DNA from: Microvelia longipes
Lineage: Eukaryota > Arthropoda > Insecta > Hemiptera > Veliidae
Length of the DNA: 64,000 bases
Assembly: GCA_018340805.1 (NCBI GenBank)
Contig: JACMZG010001908.1
Location: 35,036,445-35,100,444 of the forward strand
Direction: 5' to 3'
Part shown: piece by piece, positions 1-12,431 of the stretch
Layout of the letters: each line of letters starts with the position of its first letter
Position numbering within the stretch: position 1 is the stretch's first letter
The notes under the pieces: model-generated
The model's database searches: none
The model's input: the letters and a program-made list of their open reading frames with translations, nothing else
Told to the model about the DNA's origin: nothing
Translations under genes and position numbers: made by a program

Positions 1-1072
1 CAGGGAGCCAATAAGGTTAGTCCTGGATGTTAAACCATGCCCACAATTCCATTGGTTCCTCAACACTATTTTCCCTTGCTATCAACTGATATAACATGTC
101 CTATACTATAGCTAAGAGGTTAGGGATTTAAAATTAAGTACTACACTACTTGCGTAATAAATTTCGACATAAAAACAGCTTATTTAATAGAAGCAGTGAA
201 CGTTTATCTTTGGGAAGAAAAAATACCTACAGGTACTTGCTTGATGCCACAGGATAACCCTAGTACCTAGTTCAACCCTGAGGGTAATTCTATACACACA
301 TTTCCTGATCCATTTAAAATCCTTTTACTTGTGTTATTTCAACTGAAAATGAATACCATTCAATTTAAAAAGAAATGATACAAATCTAGTTAAAATAATT
401 TGTTTTGAATAGAAAAGATAAAAAGCAATTACGATCACAAGTGCCACGGTGTGGGTAAAACCTGACTCACCCCAACTTACACACCGTCCCCTTGCAGCTA
501 TAGGGACTTTTTTCACCTTTTACAAAAAAGATTAGGGCAAAAAAGATTATTTTTTGCCCTATATAGTTTTTTTCTTCTTAAATCATAAAATCAAAAAATA
601 GTCTTATTCTTCATAATAAAAATTAGCATAATGAATATTAATGTATTTATCTGTATTTTTATTGATGGAAATAAATATTATTATTATTATTATTTTAGTG
701 TGTTATAAGCGTTACATCCAGCTGTTTTTTATGTTAAACATACAAGGCGAATAGTATAATTATTAAAAGGCAATGGATAATTTTTATTGCATTAAACACT
801 ATATACTTTAGGTCCACTTTTCATCAGCTGACAATGTGGTGGAAAAAATATCTAAAAATAAATTAGTGTTTTCCATACCAGTGTGTGTTTAAAAAGCTTG
901 AACTAAAAACATCTTAAAATAATTGTTACTCCGTATGAGAATGACTGAATTCAGTTTTTGAGAAAATGTATTGAACTGCAAATTATTTTTATTTTAAGTC
1001 CTTTTTTTTTAAAAAAATACCATATTAATTTATAAAAAAAAATAATATTTTATATTTCTTGTTTTATTTTAG
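1..1072. other. Upstream or intronic sequence of the small gene, no recognised coding exon
   Basis: AT-rich, with a short TTA repeat near 678-697. The 60-residue minus-strand frame at 334-516 has no family resemblance. The missing upstream exon of the small gene may lie here or outside the window. Confidence 0.4.
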
Positions 1073-3871
1073 TGCAAGTGATATTTTAAAAGACTTCTTC
1101 AAACATAATGAACTCAGAGTGGAAAAGTACACGTTTTTCAGACATTCTCAGGCTTTGAGATATTGTTTATGGTAAGCATTTTGCTCTTATTCACTCTCTT
1201 AATTAAGTCTCAACAGTTATTTTATTTACCTATAAATACAGGGTTTATATACTTATTTATATACAAGTACAGGGTTCCTTGTTACTTTTCCTCGCAACTT
1301 TAGACTCGCTCTGATTGTCCTCAGATTGTCATTCTTATCCGAAGTTTATAGTGGAATTAATTCGATCTCGCTACGCTCGCCCCTGGAATAATTCAGTATT
1401 TAGAGCCAAATACTAGACTGTAATGGACTTAAGTTAATTAAAGCTGAAAAAAGTAATTATCATTCAATCAAATAAGAAAGGTAATAATTTTATATTGTGT
1501 TCACAAATGCTTTAAAGACCTGTGATCATACTTGGAAGCCTAGTTGTTAATTAGTTTATTGTTCTATACGAGAAAAGTAGCTCTATATTTTATCAAAGCA
1601 CCATATGCTTTGTTAATTTAAATTTTATATGGTGAAAAGTCATGATTTTGACTGATGTAAACAAACTTTTTCATATAATTCAAAGTGTTACACTAATAAA
1701 TATATATGTTTGTCAAAAACTTAAAAACTAAAGTTAAATAGCTATTGAGTTTCCACTTCTAATTTTGCTATCTGACCATATTTTAAACGTCAAAAACAGA
1801 AAGAAAATAAAAAAATTTAAGCCATTATTATATAGACATTTTTTTTCAAAATGGTAAATAAATATCAAAATGAAATGTTGTGGATCGATTGACTGCCTAA
1901 AGATGTACGTTTGTCAAATGTCAACTCTATTGGACTTTTTTTCAATTTTTAACGATTGTTTTAAATTTTGGTTGACTTAACAAAATAGGTTATTGTAGTC
2001 GGAAAAATATAATATTCTTGGCAGCATAACTGAGCCTAAAGTTTGATTTTTCTGCTACGTTAAAACTTTCTAGTATAAACATAGCGGGAGTTATGCAAGA
2101 TACAGAAAGACAGACAGCATGATAAAAACCTCTCAGAACTTCATAAATGCCTACAAATAACTACGATGAAACCTCCATTTCAAATTTTTAGGATGAACAC
2201 AATACTTTTCCTCATATGTATAATAGTAGGTGAGGAAAAGTAAAAATGTTTTAAACTTCAATTTTTATCATATTTTGTCAATAAAAATACTATGTGTCTT
2301 ATTTATAAAGAACTGTAGAATTTTTTAGAAAATGGTGAATCTAGATTTTAAAAACTAACCAAAATAAGTAATAAAACAATTCAGACAATTACCTCGGAAG
2401 TTTCCTTACCATATCAGATTCGCTCGTCCTCACAACTTCAGACTCACTTTGCTTGTCCTCAGAATATGGATATTACCTCATTTATATTTCAGTTTGTTTT
2501 CCTACCCCCTTCCCTCGTCCTTAAACATTAATAAGTGGTCACTTATCCAGGAACTGACCTTGCTCGATGCTGCTTAACTTAACCTAATTTTAGGGATCCA
2601 ACACAAACTATGAGGAAACACTAACCATATTGAAATAAACTTTTGTATAAAGGAATACACTTGTACCAAATATAAGCTTTTAAAAAGTATTATACATTTT
2701 TAACAATTTTTAAAAAAAACTTATATGCGTCATTCAATATATGTATGTATGTATTTATTATTTTTTGTACACCTAGTATAACTTAAGCTTCAAGATTTAC
2801 TTACAGTCTATCATTTAGTTTAAAAATCTTGACAGGTCAGTTTAGACATCCCTGATTCTTAAGAAAAAAAATCCCTGCATGAAGGGAGCGGGAAAAAACT
2901 ATGTAAACAAATCAGGTTATTTTACCCATATTGTCTTGGCGATGTTTTTTTACATTTCTTTTGTGTAGTTTTATTTTAAAATATCATTGTTAAGATTAAT
3001 TTGAAAGTAGTTTTCAATACAATGTAATCAAAAGAAGAACCACAAACAAAGTGAACGATTGCCGGGAAGAAGGCTTTTTCCCTACAGCAGTTATTGTGGT
3101 AGGGATTTTTTTTCTCTTTTTAAGTGAGAGGTTGGCAGCGGCTTCTCTGATTGGTTAATCCCTAAAATGCTCATGACCTTGGGGATTTTTAAACTAAACG
3201 ATAGACTGTAAAGACCCCCACACTCAGGATTACCTTGTGGGATTTCACTATGTATATATTTTTTTCGATATACTTGTTTTACTTTTGTATCAATATTATT
3301 TTTGTGAAATAAAGAGCTTTAAAAAAAATAAATAAAAAATATAGTCGCTACGTTACTCTCTGTTGCTGAATAGTTGATCTCATTTTAGTTGTTTTAAAGT
3401 GGCATACTGCCACAATAATAGGGACTTTCCAAATGTATTAGTGGAAAACCCCTGACTTGTTTATGTTTTATAAACTTTAATTTTAAAGTTTATCCCCCAA
3501 GTTTATTTTGCCCAACAATATCACAGGCAAACTATGCTTTTTGCATTTCACTTATAAAAAAAGAAAGTCAGTCACGTCTGACATGGCTCGTGGACTATTA
3601 AGAATCAAACAATGTCGTACCTTTATGGTAATATCCTATTATATCTTGAAACATGGATGTCTATGTAAATGGAGTAACTAATCTTGCCTGGCTTATCACA
3701 GCCAAAAGATCTCCTGCAATTGAAAAGTTATTTTGTTAATATATATTCTCAAAAAATTTAATAATATTTTGTATGCTTATTTCAATTGTTTTCAGGGCTG
3801 GAGTACTCGTACCTTTAGTAGGACTAGGAATTGCTCTGAGTATAAGAACACCAGAGAAGCCAACACCTTAG
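1073..3871 (+). CDS. Small single-pass membrane protein, last two coding exons (5' part not found)
   Basis: Exon 1073-1171 (after ttttattttag, donor gtaagc) joins exon 3796-3871 (after ttgttttcag) in phase 2. The result is an open frame of 57 residues plus TAG: A-S-D-I-L-K-D-F-F-K-H, then a charged stretch, R-Y-C-L-W, a hydrophobic helix AGVLVPLVGLGIALSI and a short tail RTPEKPTP. The single hydrophobic segment near the C-terminus suggests a tail-anchored or small mitochondrial/ER membrane protein. I do not recognise the family. The first exon must end two bases into a codon and was not identified in 1-1070. AATAAA signals follow the stop at 3939, 3969 and 3993. Confidence 0.65.
1280..1400 (+). 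repeat. Fragment of the 5S-like dispersed repeat (head part)
   Basis: Contains 'gactcgctctgattgtcctcag' and 'ctcgctacgctcg'-type words shared with the heads of the copies at 2390, 56312 and 57733. Short and decayed. Confidence 0.4.
2050..2250 (+). repeat. Fragment of the 5S-like dispersed repeat (tail part)
   Basis: Shares with 39700-39900 and 56880-57113 the order 'ctag.ataaa', 'gggag.tat', 'acaga.agacagac' and the terminal 'aacacaatacttttcct' followed by 'gaggaaaagtaaaa'. The last two words form an inverted repeat. Confidence 0.6.
2390..2720 (+). repeat. 5S-like dispersed repeat, head part with 5S rRNA-like segment
   Basis: Begins with 'acctcggaag' and the 'gattcgctcgtcctca' words. The reverse complement of 2535-2580 reads TTAAGCAGCATCGAGCAAGG then TCAGTTCCTGGATAAGTGAC, resembling the middle of animal 5S rRNA. 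It continues with 'aaacttttgtataaagga', as in the other copies, and is truncated around 2720. Confidence 0.6.
2804..3208. mobile_element. Tc1/mariner-like MITE (405 bp, TA target duplication)
   Basis: Terminal inverted repeats of about 25 bp start CAGTCTATC(A/G)TTTAGTTT; TA dinucleotides flank both ends (2802-2803 and 3209-3210). No coding capacity. CAGT ends plus a TA duplication are typical of Tc1/mariner. It lies in the intron of the small gene. Confidence 0.75.
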
Positions 3872-3938
3872 CATTTTTCTTATCTAAACCATTATTAGAC
3901 TGAATTTGTTCCTTCAAATGTTTTTTTCTAACAAAATT

Positions 3939-3998
3939 AATAAAAAATGAATTTTAAAAATGAAAAGTAATAAATTAATATAGAAATTTTGTAATAAA
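3939..3998 (+). promoter_or_regulatory. Cluster of AATAAA polyadenylation signals for the small membrane-protein gene
   Basis: AATAAA at 3939-3944, 3969-3974 and 3993-3998, within 130 nt of the TAG at 3869-3871. The position is right for a short 3' UTR. Confidence 0.5.
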
Positions 3999-4416
3999 GT
4001 TGCCTTTGAGAAAGTATTTTAGGATCTAGATAACTGATGAAAGATACTAAACTTCACATTGAATTCAACTTAATCCTTCTCTTATTATACTGTGGGAAAA
4101 GGCCAACTTAAGTCATCTTTATAGCTTTTATTATTTTTAACTTAATCATTTGATTTAATTTATAAATTAAAGGATATCAAAAATTTCTGAATTACTATGT
4201 TGTTATTTTTATGTGGGTGTTTTTTTAAATATTTTTTTAGGAGTGTAATAAAATTTTTTTATAGTTTGTCCATTATTGTGTAAATTTTAATCAATACAAA
4301 TACTCCCAGAAGTATTGATAGCAAATATGCTTATTGTCCTGAATTAATATTGTATTAAATTATTGATACTATAAATTTTTTGGCCTATATTTAAAGTAAC
4401 TTTACTTCATTATATA
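3999..4416. other. AT-rich intergenic stretch, nothing recognised
   Basis: Lies between the polyadenylation signals of the small gene and the first MITE. No open frame, repeat unit or motif stands out. Confidence 0.5.
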
Positions 4417-5782
4417 CTTAGAATAATACTAATATAGAGGGAGCATAGGACTGCAAACACAATGGAATTCCACTAATAACACAAAAACTGGTTTACTGGT
4501 GGTCTTCAGTAGGGGTAAACAAACAATATTGAATAAATGTGTCATAAATATTCACTAAAGAAGAAAGATTATGAACAAATATTATAATAAAAAACAGCCA
4601 ATTATTTAATAAAATCGCTTTCAGATAGCAAAAGTGTAGCGGAATACCTGAATCTACATTTAGTTACATACACTACATTAAGTAGTTCACGGGAACTACT
4701 TTAACATATTTTTAATTAAAAACTTTAAAATACAATCTAAAATACAAAAAAAATATATAAAACACCAATATTTATTTTATTATTTTATAAATAATCAAGC
4801 ATTAATTAATTATAGAACGCATTAATTCAGAGACCGAAAGTATTACCAACTTTGATATAAGTAAATTGTATATTGTTATGGTGGCAGCAATTCTTAAGAC
4901 CACCAGTGAACCGACTTTGCTGTTATCAGTTGTGCTTCTATTATTATTATAAGTATTATTCTATGCCTAGAATAATACTACATAGAAGGACCACTACTGA
5001 TAACACAAAATCCAATTCTCTGGTGGTGATAACTAAGACTGCCAACCTTACAAAATAATATGTTTTTAACAAAGTTGGCTATAATCCTGGTTGTTGAAGT
5101 ATAAAATTAAATTGTTATTCATGCAATATTTATTATTATTGTATAAAATGGTTAATTATATTTTTTAAGTATGATGATTTGCATTTTAATGATTCTAATA
5201 ATAAATATGTCATGTGTAGATAATTGTAAGGGTTGATAGCTTTGATGCGTGTTGTGTTTACATATAAAATAATACAAGTCATTCACCGAGGGATTACCTT
5301 TGTTTGAAATATTTAATGGTTAATTATTTTTAAATATAATTTGGATTTTTCCTGCTTGTTTTATAGATGTACAATTAAAGACATTTTTTAATATGGTGGG
5401 TTGTACTGCTGTTAATTGCCACAAAAAATTACCACCAAATTCCTTGAGTGGTATTTAATATTTCTTTAATGTGTTCTGCCATAGAGTAATAAAATATTTA
5501 CTTATTTGAATATTTTTTCCATAGTTAGACTTCTAATGTGTGAAATATGAAGGAAAAAGGTAAAATATTCAAATAAGTAAATATTTATTATTTTATGGCA
5601 AAATACAAGACAAAATGCATTAAATGGCGGGCTTGGATGCCAACTACGTAGGGATTGCAACTTAAATAAAAATGTTTTGTTTTTTAGGATGGTACCCCAC
5701 CAGAAAACCAGCTTTCATGTTATCAGTGGAATTCCATTGTTTTTATGGTCCTATGCTCCATCTTTAATAGTATTATTTTAAG
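4417..5782. mobile_element. Tandem pair of long-TIR MITEs
   Basis: The ends (4417-4500 and about 5690-5782) are imperfect inverted repeats of about 85 bp sharing AATAATACTA, GGAGCATAGGAC, AATGGAATTCCACT and CTGGTGG. The same two arms meet in the middle (about 4880-4965 and 4966-5045), so there are two copies joined: about 4417-4965 and 4966-5782. No transposase frame. A large hairpin (5479-5598) sits inside the second copy. Confidence 0.65.
5479..5598. repeat. Hairpin with arms of about 37 nt
   Basis: 5479-5516 and 5562-5598 are near-perfect inverted repeats around TTTACTTATTTGAATATTTT, with a loop of about 45 nt. It may be a small nested MITE or a foldback structure. Confidence 0.65.
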
Positions 5783-7054
5783 ATTAAATATAAGGGCTAT
5801 AAAGATTTGCTTAATTTCCATGAAAGAAACAATTTAAAGCATTTAAATTTAACCAATCTAAATATTTAGCGGACAAATAATCTAAACACTCTTTAGCACA
5901 TTTACCTTAACTAAAATATAAACAAAAATGAATCTTTGGTTTCTTAAATTTACTTTTATTGTTTTAAAGTCTAAAAAATACTCAACTATCACATATTTTG
6001 ATTTTAAAACTATTAAAGTGAAAAAGTTTCTGTATTTTTCTAAAAGTTTTGCAGTGTATCTCTAAGTGTCCAAAATGCTGACTGTCCTTTTGGTTTTCAT
6101 TATGCACAGGCAGAAATTAACATGTGACCAGGATACAAAGTTAGGATGTTAAATCATGAAGAATAATTATTTGTTACTTGAGGCCATATTGTGTATTATA
6201 TTGTATTTTCATAGGGTTTATGATAGTTGGGTGAAGTGGAGGTTATAGTATAGTAATATAGTTTAGTATAGTAAGTTTTCTAACATTATTGTGTCTACCT
6301 CTGATATTACTCACAGCTGTGTTACTATTTATGTGTAGTGAAGTTTAATAATTATTAATATGGCATTGTTTTTTGCTAGTTGTAAATTGATCTTTAAAAT
6401 TATAAGCAAAATTTTGTTTTCATTGTGTCTTATAAAATTAACTTATTGTGGTTTAAAACTCATTCATTATTTTATTTAAGTAAAATCATGTATAATTGAC
6501 AAAAAAAACTTTTTCTTAATGTAATATGAAGTTAAATAAGTCAAAACTGAAACAGCCAATAACAGAGTTTTATTAAAAACAAAACTTGTTATATTTGAGA
6601 AATCTAAACATTAAAAAAACATATGATATGCAAACATTTAAATTCAATAAATTCTTAAAGAAATTCTGCTTAAATTCATAAAGAAATTTAACTAAGCTTT
6701 TGGATTTTGACTATCAATGATAACTATTGTGGTATTTTATACTCTGCTATGGAGATAGCCAAGTAGGATATGTAATTAGGATTATAGAGTCCCTATGGTA
6801 GTTTGACACAACACTGAGTGAGCTTAAGCTAGCAGTCAGATAACTTCAAAAAATAATTTCTACATTTGTATGAAAGATACTAATAACAGTATTTAATAAT
6901 AAATAAAACCCACAACGTTTCGATAAAACTATCAGTCCCTGGTTGGACTTAAACCTGGCAGTGTCTGTTTTGTGAATACAGATAAGGCAGGGCCTTGATC
7001 ACCCCCCTCCCCTTAATGAATTTGTGGGGTTTTTCAATATATTTTAGTATTGAC
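5783..7054. other. AT-rich intergenic stretch
   Basis: No gene. 6925-6950 contains 'cacaacgtttcgataaaactatcag', a possible relic of a Penelope-type end, too decayed to call. Confidence 0.4.
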
Positions 7055-7480
7055 TCAATATAATTGTGCCAGAGACACCTAGGAAATGTAACAAGCAAAA
7101 TGCAATGCTACATCTGGGAACTGTTTCATCATGTCCCACTCTGTTTCGTTACGTCTAACTCATCAGGGCGCCGACAGAGCCTGGACTCACTCTGACCTTC
7201 AATTAATTCCGAAGAATATAATGTGAAGTATTACCAGAGACGAGCGGTGCTCACATACCGCAATCATGCATAGCAAGTAAAACATATATCATTTGATACT
7301 ACCAAGTTTATTCAGTTTACTACCAACTGTTCCATCACTCAACATTGGTTATCATTGATGGATGATCATAATGTCACTATGATGATTATTATGTTTCATT
7401 ATAATTTAACCACTCTGTTTCATTATGTTTAACTATTCATATTTCGCAAAACTCAGTTGTATCAAATGATATACAGTATG
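7055..7480 (+). repeat. Dispersed repeat family C, copy 1
   Basis: Shares with 39137-39575 the words 'gagacacctaggaaatgtaa', 'aatgctacatctgggaactg', 'cgccgacagagcc' and 'catatatcatttgatactac'. The last word is inverted at 7455-7475. No coding capacity seen. Confidence 0.65.
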
Positions 7481-9041
7481 TCAAAAACAAAAAGTTACTC
7501 TGCATAAAAATTGTTGCTTGTTTTGAAATGAATATTTATCGCAATACAAAATTTGTACAATGAACCTTGTAACCAAAAATTATACTATTTCATAAAGTAG
7601 CCAAGAGAGAGAGAGAACTAGGGGTAATTTTGATAATTCAACAAAATGTTATTCTTTATAAAAATTTTGCCCTTTTAAGACTAATTGAAATTTGTGATAA
7701 AAAGTGCCATAGCAAATTACTCCCCCCCCCCCCCCTTTCAGAAATTATTATTAACTTTTCAGAAATTTAATTTGTAACCTAATTTACTCTTGGTTGTTTT
7801 CAAAATAATAGTACCTATAAGGTTCAGGGTACAAAATTTTAAATTAAAATTCAGAAAAATCTTATTTTTACATCCAATAAAATTTTTTATGAAAAGTGAC
7901 TTTTTTCAAAAACAACATTTTTCGAAACTCAATCCATGGACACAACAAAAAGCCTTCAAGAGAGAAGTAGGTAAAGAGTCGTGTTTACAAAGAAAAGTTA
8001 CTTGAAATAAAAACTATTGCTGGATTTAAAAGTAAGATTTCTCTCAAATAAAATTCAATATCTAGTGATACATGTCTACATATCTATGATACATGGAATA
8101 TATATCTAAGTTTATTATGGTACTATATTACAAAGTGTATACCCATGTTTACTATATTACTCTATGATAAATCTGTGTTTTATATTTTTTTTATAAAAGT
8201 CACAAGGTTATCAGTAAATACCAGCTTAAAAAACGAACAAATCCTAGTCTGTAGCGATAAAGAGCCTGATTCTATATTTAAAATCCTGGAATAAACAAAT
8301 TATATTTCTATGAAATATTTACAATTTTATTGCTTAATACGCTCCCACTTGTAACGCTTTCCTGCATATCACGTTCATTTGTAATGATCCCTTCGTTTTG
8401 ATAGTGAAATATGTGTGAAAAACACTTAGACTCTGTTGACTGAAGCCCAAGATTTTAATACACTTAGATATTACTGTTATACCTAGTGCTATCATACACA
8501 AATAAATGTCTTTTGGGCCAGATCCTTAAAGACATTGGAAAGCTTAGTTATACTTTCTTAAATACATTAAATAGTGCTTTATATCCTACTAAACCAGTTT
8601 TTTCGCTGGATTTGAAAGTAATATTTCCTCAAATTAAATTCAATATCTAGTGGATACATGTACCCAAAATGGCACTGTAAGTAGAAAATTGTAATTTTTG
8701 GGTTATGTGTTACAAGATATTACATTTTATTTGAGCCACCGAGTTTACCATTATAGCAGAAATGCACCTCCAAGTCAAATAGTGCAGAAATATACCCTAT
8801 CAAGTCTATAACTCTGAAGCCTGGTTCAGGTAACCACTCTCGTATTGTCACATAGACCTATAACTTTTCTAGTTTTAGGTTAGGACACTGACCTATAAAC
8901 CTATAGGTCAGATATGGAGACCAAAAATCAAATTAACAATAAACTTTTATGTTAAAATCAGTATAAAAAATAAAACTTAAAATGTTAATAGTGTACATAT
9001 TTTACATTTCCTTGCCTATTGTGACCCTATTTAGAAAGACA
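7481..9041. other. AT-rich intergenic stretch with short duplications and a poly-C run
   Basis: Poly-C run at about 7722-7736. A diverged direct repeat of about 55 bp (8022-8080 and 8608-8665) shares 'aaattcaatatctagtg'. No credible gene; the 71-residue frame at 7790-8005 resembles nothing known. Confidence 0.4.
8241..8330 (+). repeat. Dispersed repeat, also at 58791-58885
   Basis: About 90 bp sharing 'gagcctgattctatatttaa' and 'aatcctggaat' with 58791-58885, same strand. Family unknown. Confidence 0.6.
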
Positions 9042-9049
9042 GTTCAAAC

Positions 9050-9737
9050 TAAAGTGATGTAGAAATTCATACAGTTTGGGTCGGGGCGGGGGGACACAGT
9101 GGTCTAACTCCCTGGTTTTAGGTGGTTCCGAGAAAAACAGGAATTAGTTGCATCAACTACCGCACCGAGCGCTAGTTTTCACCTTGTGCCCTTATCACTA
9201 TTGTTATCAGTTTTAAATCGATACTTCTATTTATGTTTATAAAAATGTAAACAAGACGATTTTTATCTTATTCATTGCCTTTTTTCTTTTTTAGTAGCTT
9301 ATATGACAATTTTTTTAGAAAATAGGATAACGTGTGTTACGAATGAGACAACGAAGACGTAAATTAAATTTATAATTTCCCAGTTTGATGTTTGTTTACA
9401 AACATTTTTGATTTTTGTCTACAAATCATGGTTATCACGATATCAGGTCTACTTAAAATTAACACAGCGTTTATATTTTTTAACATTTTATGAAAATTAT
9501 ACCTTTAAAATAATTAATACAATTTTTAACATTGTTAAAGACCCTTTTAAATAATTTTAACCTTAGAATTGAAGAAATAATTATTTTATATATAGGGTAC
9601 AAGGTCAACTGACTCGCCACTAGCGGAGAAAGGGTGAACTTAGGGCAGGTCCACATCTAAAGCAGCTTATTTCGGGGGAGTTAGACCTCTGTGTCCCGCG
9701 CCCCCACCCCTACTGTATGAATTTCTACATCACTTTA
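9050..9737. mobile_element. hAT-like MITE (688 bp, 8-bp target duplication)
   Basis: Inverted ends of about 60 bp (TAAAGTGATGTAGAAATTCA outermost). A perfect 8-bp direct repeat GTTCAAAC flanks the element at 9042-9049 and 9738-9745. An 8-bp duplication is typical of hAT elements. No transposase frame inside. Confidence 0.8.
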
Positions 9738-9745
9738 GTTCAAAC

Positions 9746-12278
9746 CAATTTGTAACATACAGTCTGTTACAAAAAGTAAATTAAATACGTATTTCATAAT
9801 ATATTATATTTACAATAATTTCATTAGATATTTTTACTACAACATATTTACATAAAATAACAAAGAAGATACTTTGTACAGTAACTGATTGGAGATATCT
9901 AAACTAGTAATCAAATCACAAATATTCTACACATACAAAAATTCATTTTTTTATTACTTAATTTAAGGGAAAAATATAAAAAATAAAAATATTTGCATAC
10001 ACAGGGCTTATAAGGAAAAGAGATATTTAAATTATGGTTTAACACTATTAAAGAGTAAAAAGTTTTTTTATCAAAATAAAAAATAAATGTAAAACAATAA
10101 AAATATTTAAAAAAGTTGTAACAACATAAAATAATTAAAAACATGATTAAGTTTAAAAATAGCTAATAGTATTAATTACTAAAACTGACTTAACAAGTAT
10201 ATGTAGATTTCCTTGTGAATCGTTTTCTGACACAAATTATCTAACTTTTGATACACAAAGAATGTGAAAAATCAGTTTATGCATAATGTCTTAATATTAG
10301 TATTATTGAATATTAAGTTCTAACATTGCATCGCATCAATATTTTATTCAAAAATAGTAACTTCATCAAATAATAATTTAATATAAATGAAGGTTTAAAT
10401 AAATTTTAATGATTTAAAACCAAAAGAAAAAATAAATAAATATGTACATGGTTATTAATACAAAAACAGTACTATTCTATATTATTTGATTTGTACACTA
10501 ACACACATATTCTTATTTGAGTATTTTTCATTATTGTTATTATTATTAAACTGTTTCATATCAAAATTCCAACATTTTTTTTGCTGAGGAAAACTTTTTA
10601 CTATTTTTTATTACTGTGCTGAATATATATTTTAATATATTTATGACAAATTGGTACAAAGAGAATTGTTCGAAACAAGATTTGGCAATTGTTCCACATT
10701 TTGGAAAAATAAATAAAACTTGAGAATTAGCTAAATATTAACAATATTTCACACATAGTTATCTAAATCACAATACGGTAGGAACGAAGAGCCTGAACGA
10801 ATTCGCAGAGACGAGAGATAAAACAATCCAATTACTAATCTACCATCTGCTAGCGATTCAATATTTGACAAAAGTTAGTTAATAATCTGTTAAAGTTAAA
10901 TCTGTTAAGTTAGTTAAATAATCTGCAGGACTAGCTCAGGCCTCATCAAAAGACTTTTAACTCCTACAAATTCATACGTCACACAAAATATTACATATTA
11001 CCACTATAATATGTTACACAATTATAGTGCTAAAAATATATTAATTATACTTTTTAAATAAGTCTATAAAGAACATTTTGCCACCTGTCAGAATAAATAT
11101 TTGTTATGATCTGAAAATACCAACAGGACATTGATAGATAAGTGTAAAATAAAGTTAAACTTTTAATAATTTTGTTTATATGTACAATTAAGTTGATTAC
11201 TACTAATTCAATCTCAAGTAATGGTCTTGAATACTACCTCTAATCATTATTATTGAAATTTGAATTATTCATTTGGCACAAATTTGATTTTTTATAATAA
11301 AACAAACATTAGTTTTTAGCTGGAATAAATTGCAATAGTTAAAATTAAATTATAGAATAAAAATTGACTTTTAAATTATAATTAACAGCCAAAGTATTGG
11401 AAAGATTATCTTTGGTTAGGATTTCTAACTACTGGTTATTCAAGTACTTTTACAATCAAACAGTCCATAATAGAAAGATATTATGACACATATTGCAATA
11501 TTTATACATAATATTAATGTATATAAAACATTTATTTTTAGTACATATATTCATAAGAAATAAATGCAAACTCTATCAAGTTCTTTGACAATAAATGTAC
11601 TCAATGATTTTCAGATACAATAATCTGTGAATAAGATAGTAAAATTTGTCTTCATTATTTATTATTATCCTTCAGAAGTAAGATTGGACCAAAAAGACTT
11701 ATATTACTGCAGGAAGGACTAGGTTGAATAGCACAGTGATTAGGATTCAGGTTATGTGGTAATATTCATTAGATACCATAAGTAGTACTTACGAGTGCTG
11801 TACGGAGACTAGAGACTCCCTACCCCTCTACATCTCCTATTGGTGCAAAAAATTTATAATAAAACCTACAAACGGCGGGCATTTTTCATTGACGTCACAT
11901 TAAATAACTCTATGCAATACAAGTAATTAAAGAATAAATGCGATATATAATAATAAAAACTTGTTTAATTCATTTTACTTATTTAAGACAAAAAATTATG
12001 TTATACTTGCATGAAATCATAATTAATACATGATAAATCAAAAAGTGAAGTAACCAAAGTACCATTGTGGTACCAAGTCATCCAGGCAATGATAAGTCCT
12101 TTTATTCTCCCTCTAGTAGTATAAGTCTCTTTGAATTGGACAAAGATTGGATTGCGTTGTATGAACATTATGCTTTGTATCATCTACAAAAACTAAAACT
12201 CACTGCTGTTTATATATTTATTTAATGAAAATCCAATTGTAGTCTAATGAAGTAATAGTAGCATAATGTGTAACAATA
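9746..12278. other. AT-rich intergenic stretch between the two host genes
   Basis: About 2.5 kb with no gene or repeat I can support. The minus-strand frames at 9911-10144 and 12001-12183 have AT-biased composition and no family resemblance. Confidence 0.45.
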
Positions 12279-12281
12279 TTA

Positions 12282-12428
12282 AGCAGGCCCGAAGCCAGCA
12301 AGAACTTGTAGGGGGGGGGGGGGAATCTAATCCCAGATAGGGCGATGTTTCGTTCACCTTTAAGGTGCTTCTACTGAAAACTATTTCATCAGAGGGGGCC
12401 ATCGCCCCTCCCTGCCTACAGGCCTGCG
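12282..12428. mobile_element. Small MITE (147 bp) with TTA target duplication
   Basis: Imperfect inverted ends GCAGGCC(C/T)G(A/T)AG(C/G)CAG, flanked by TTA at 12279-12281 and 12429-12431. A TTA/TAA duplication suggests the PIF/Harbinger group. Contains a poly-G run (about 12311-12323) and, on the minus strand, a CTGATGA...GAAAC arrangement (12348-12392). Confidence 0.55.
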
Positions 12429-12431
12429 TTA

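Noticed and set aside
6920..6955. Penelope/hammerhead motif 'cacaacgtttcgataaaactatcag'
   Set aside because: The CTGATGA half is absent (CTGATAG), so the core is incomplete.
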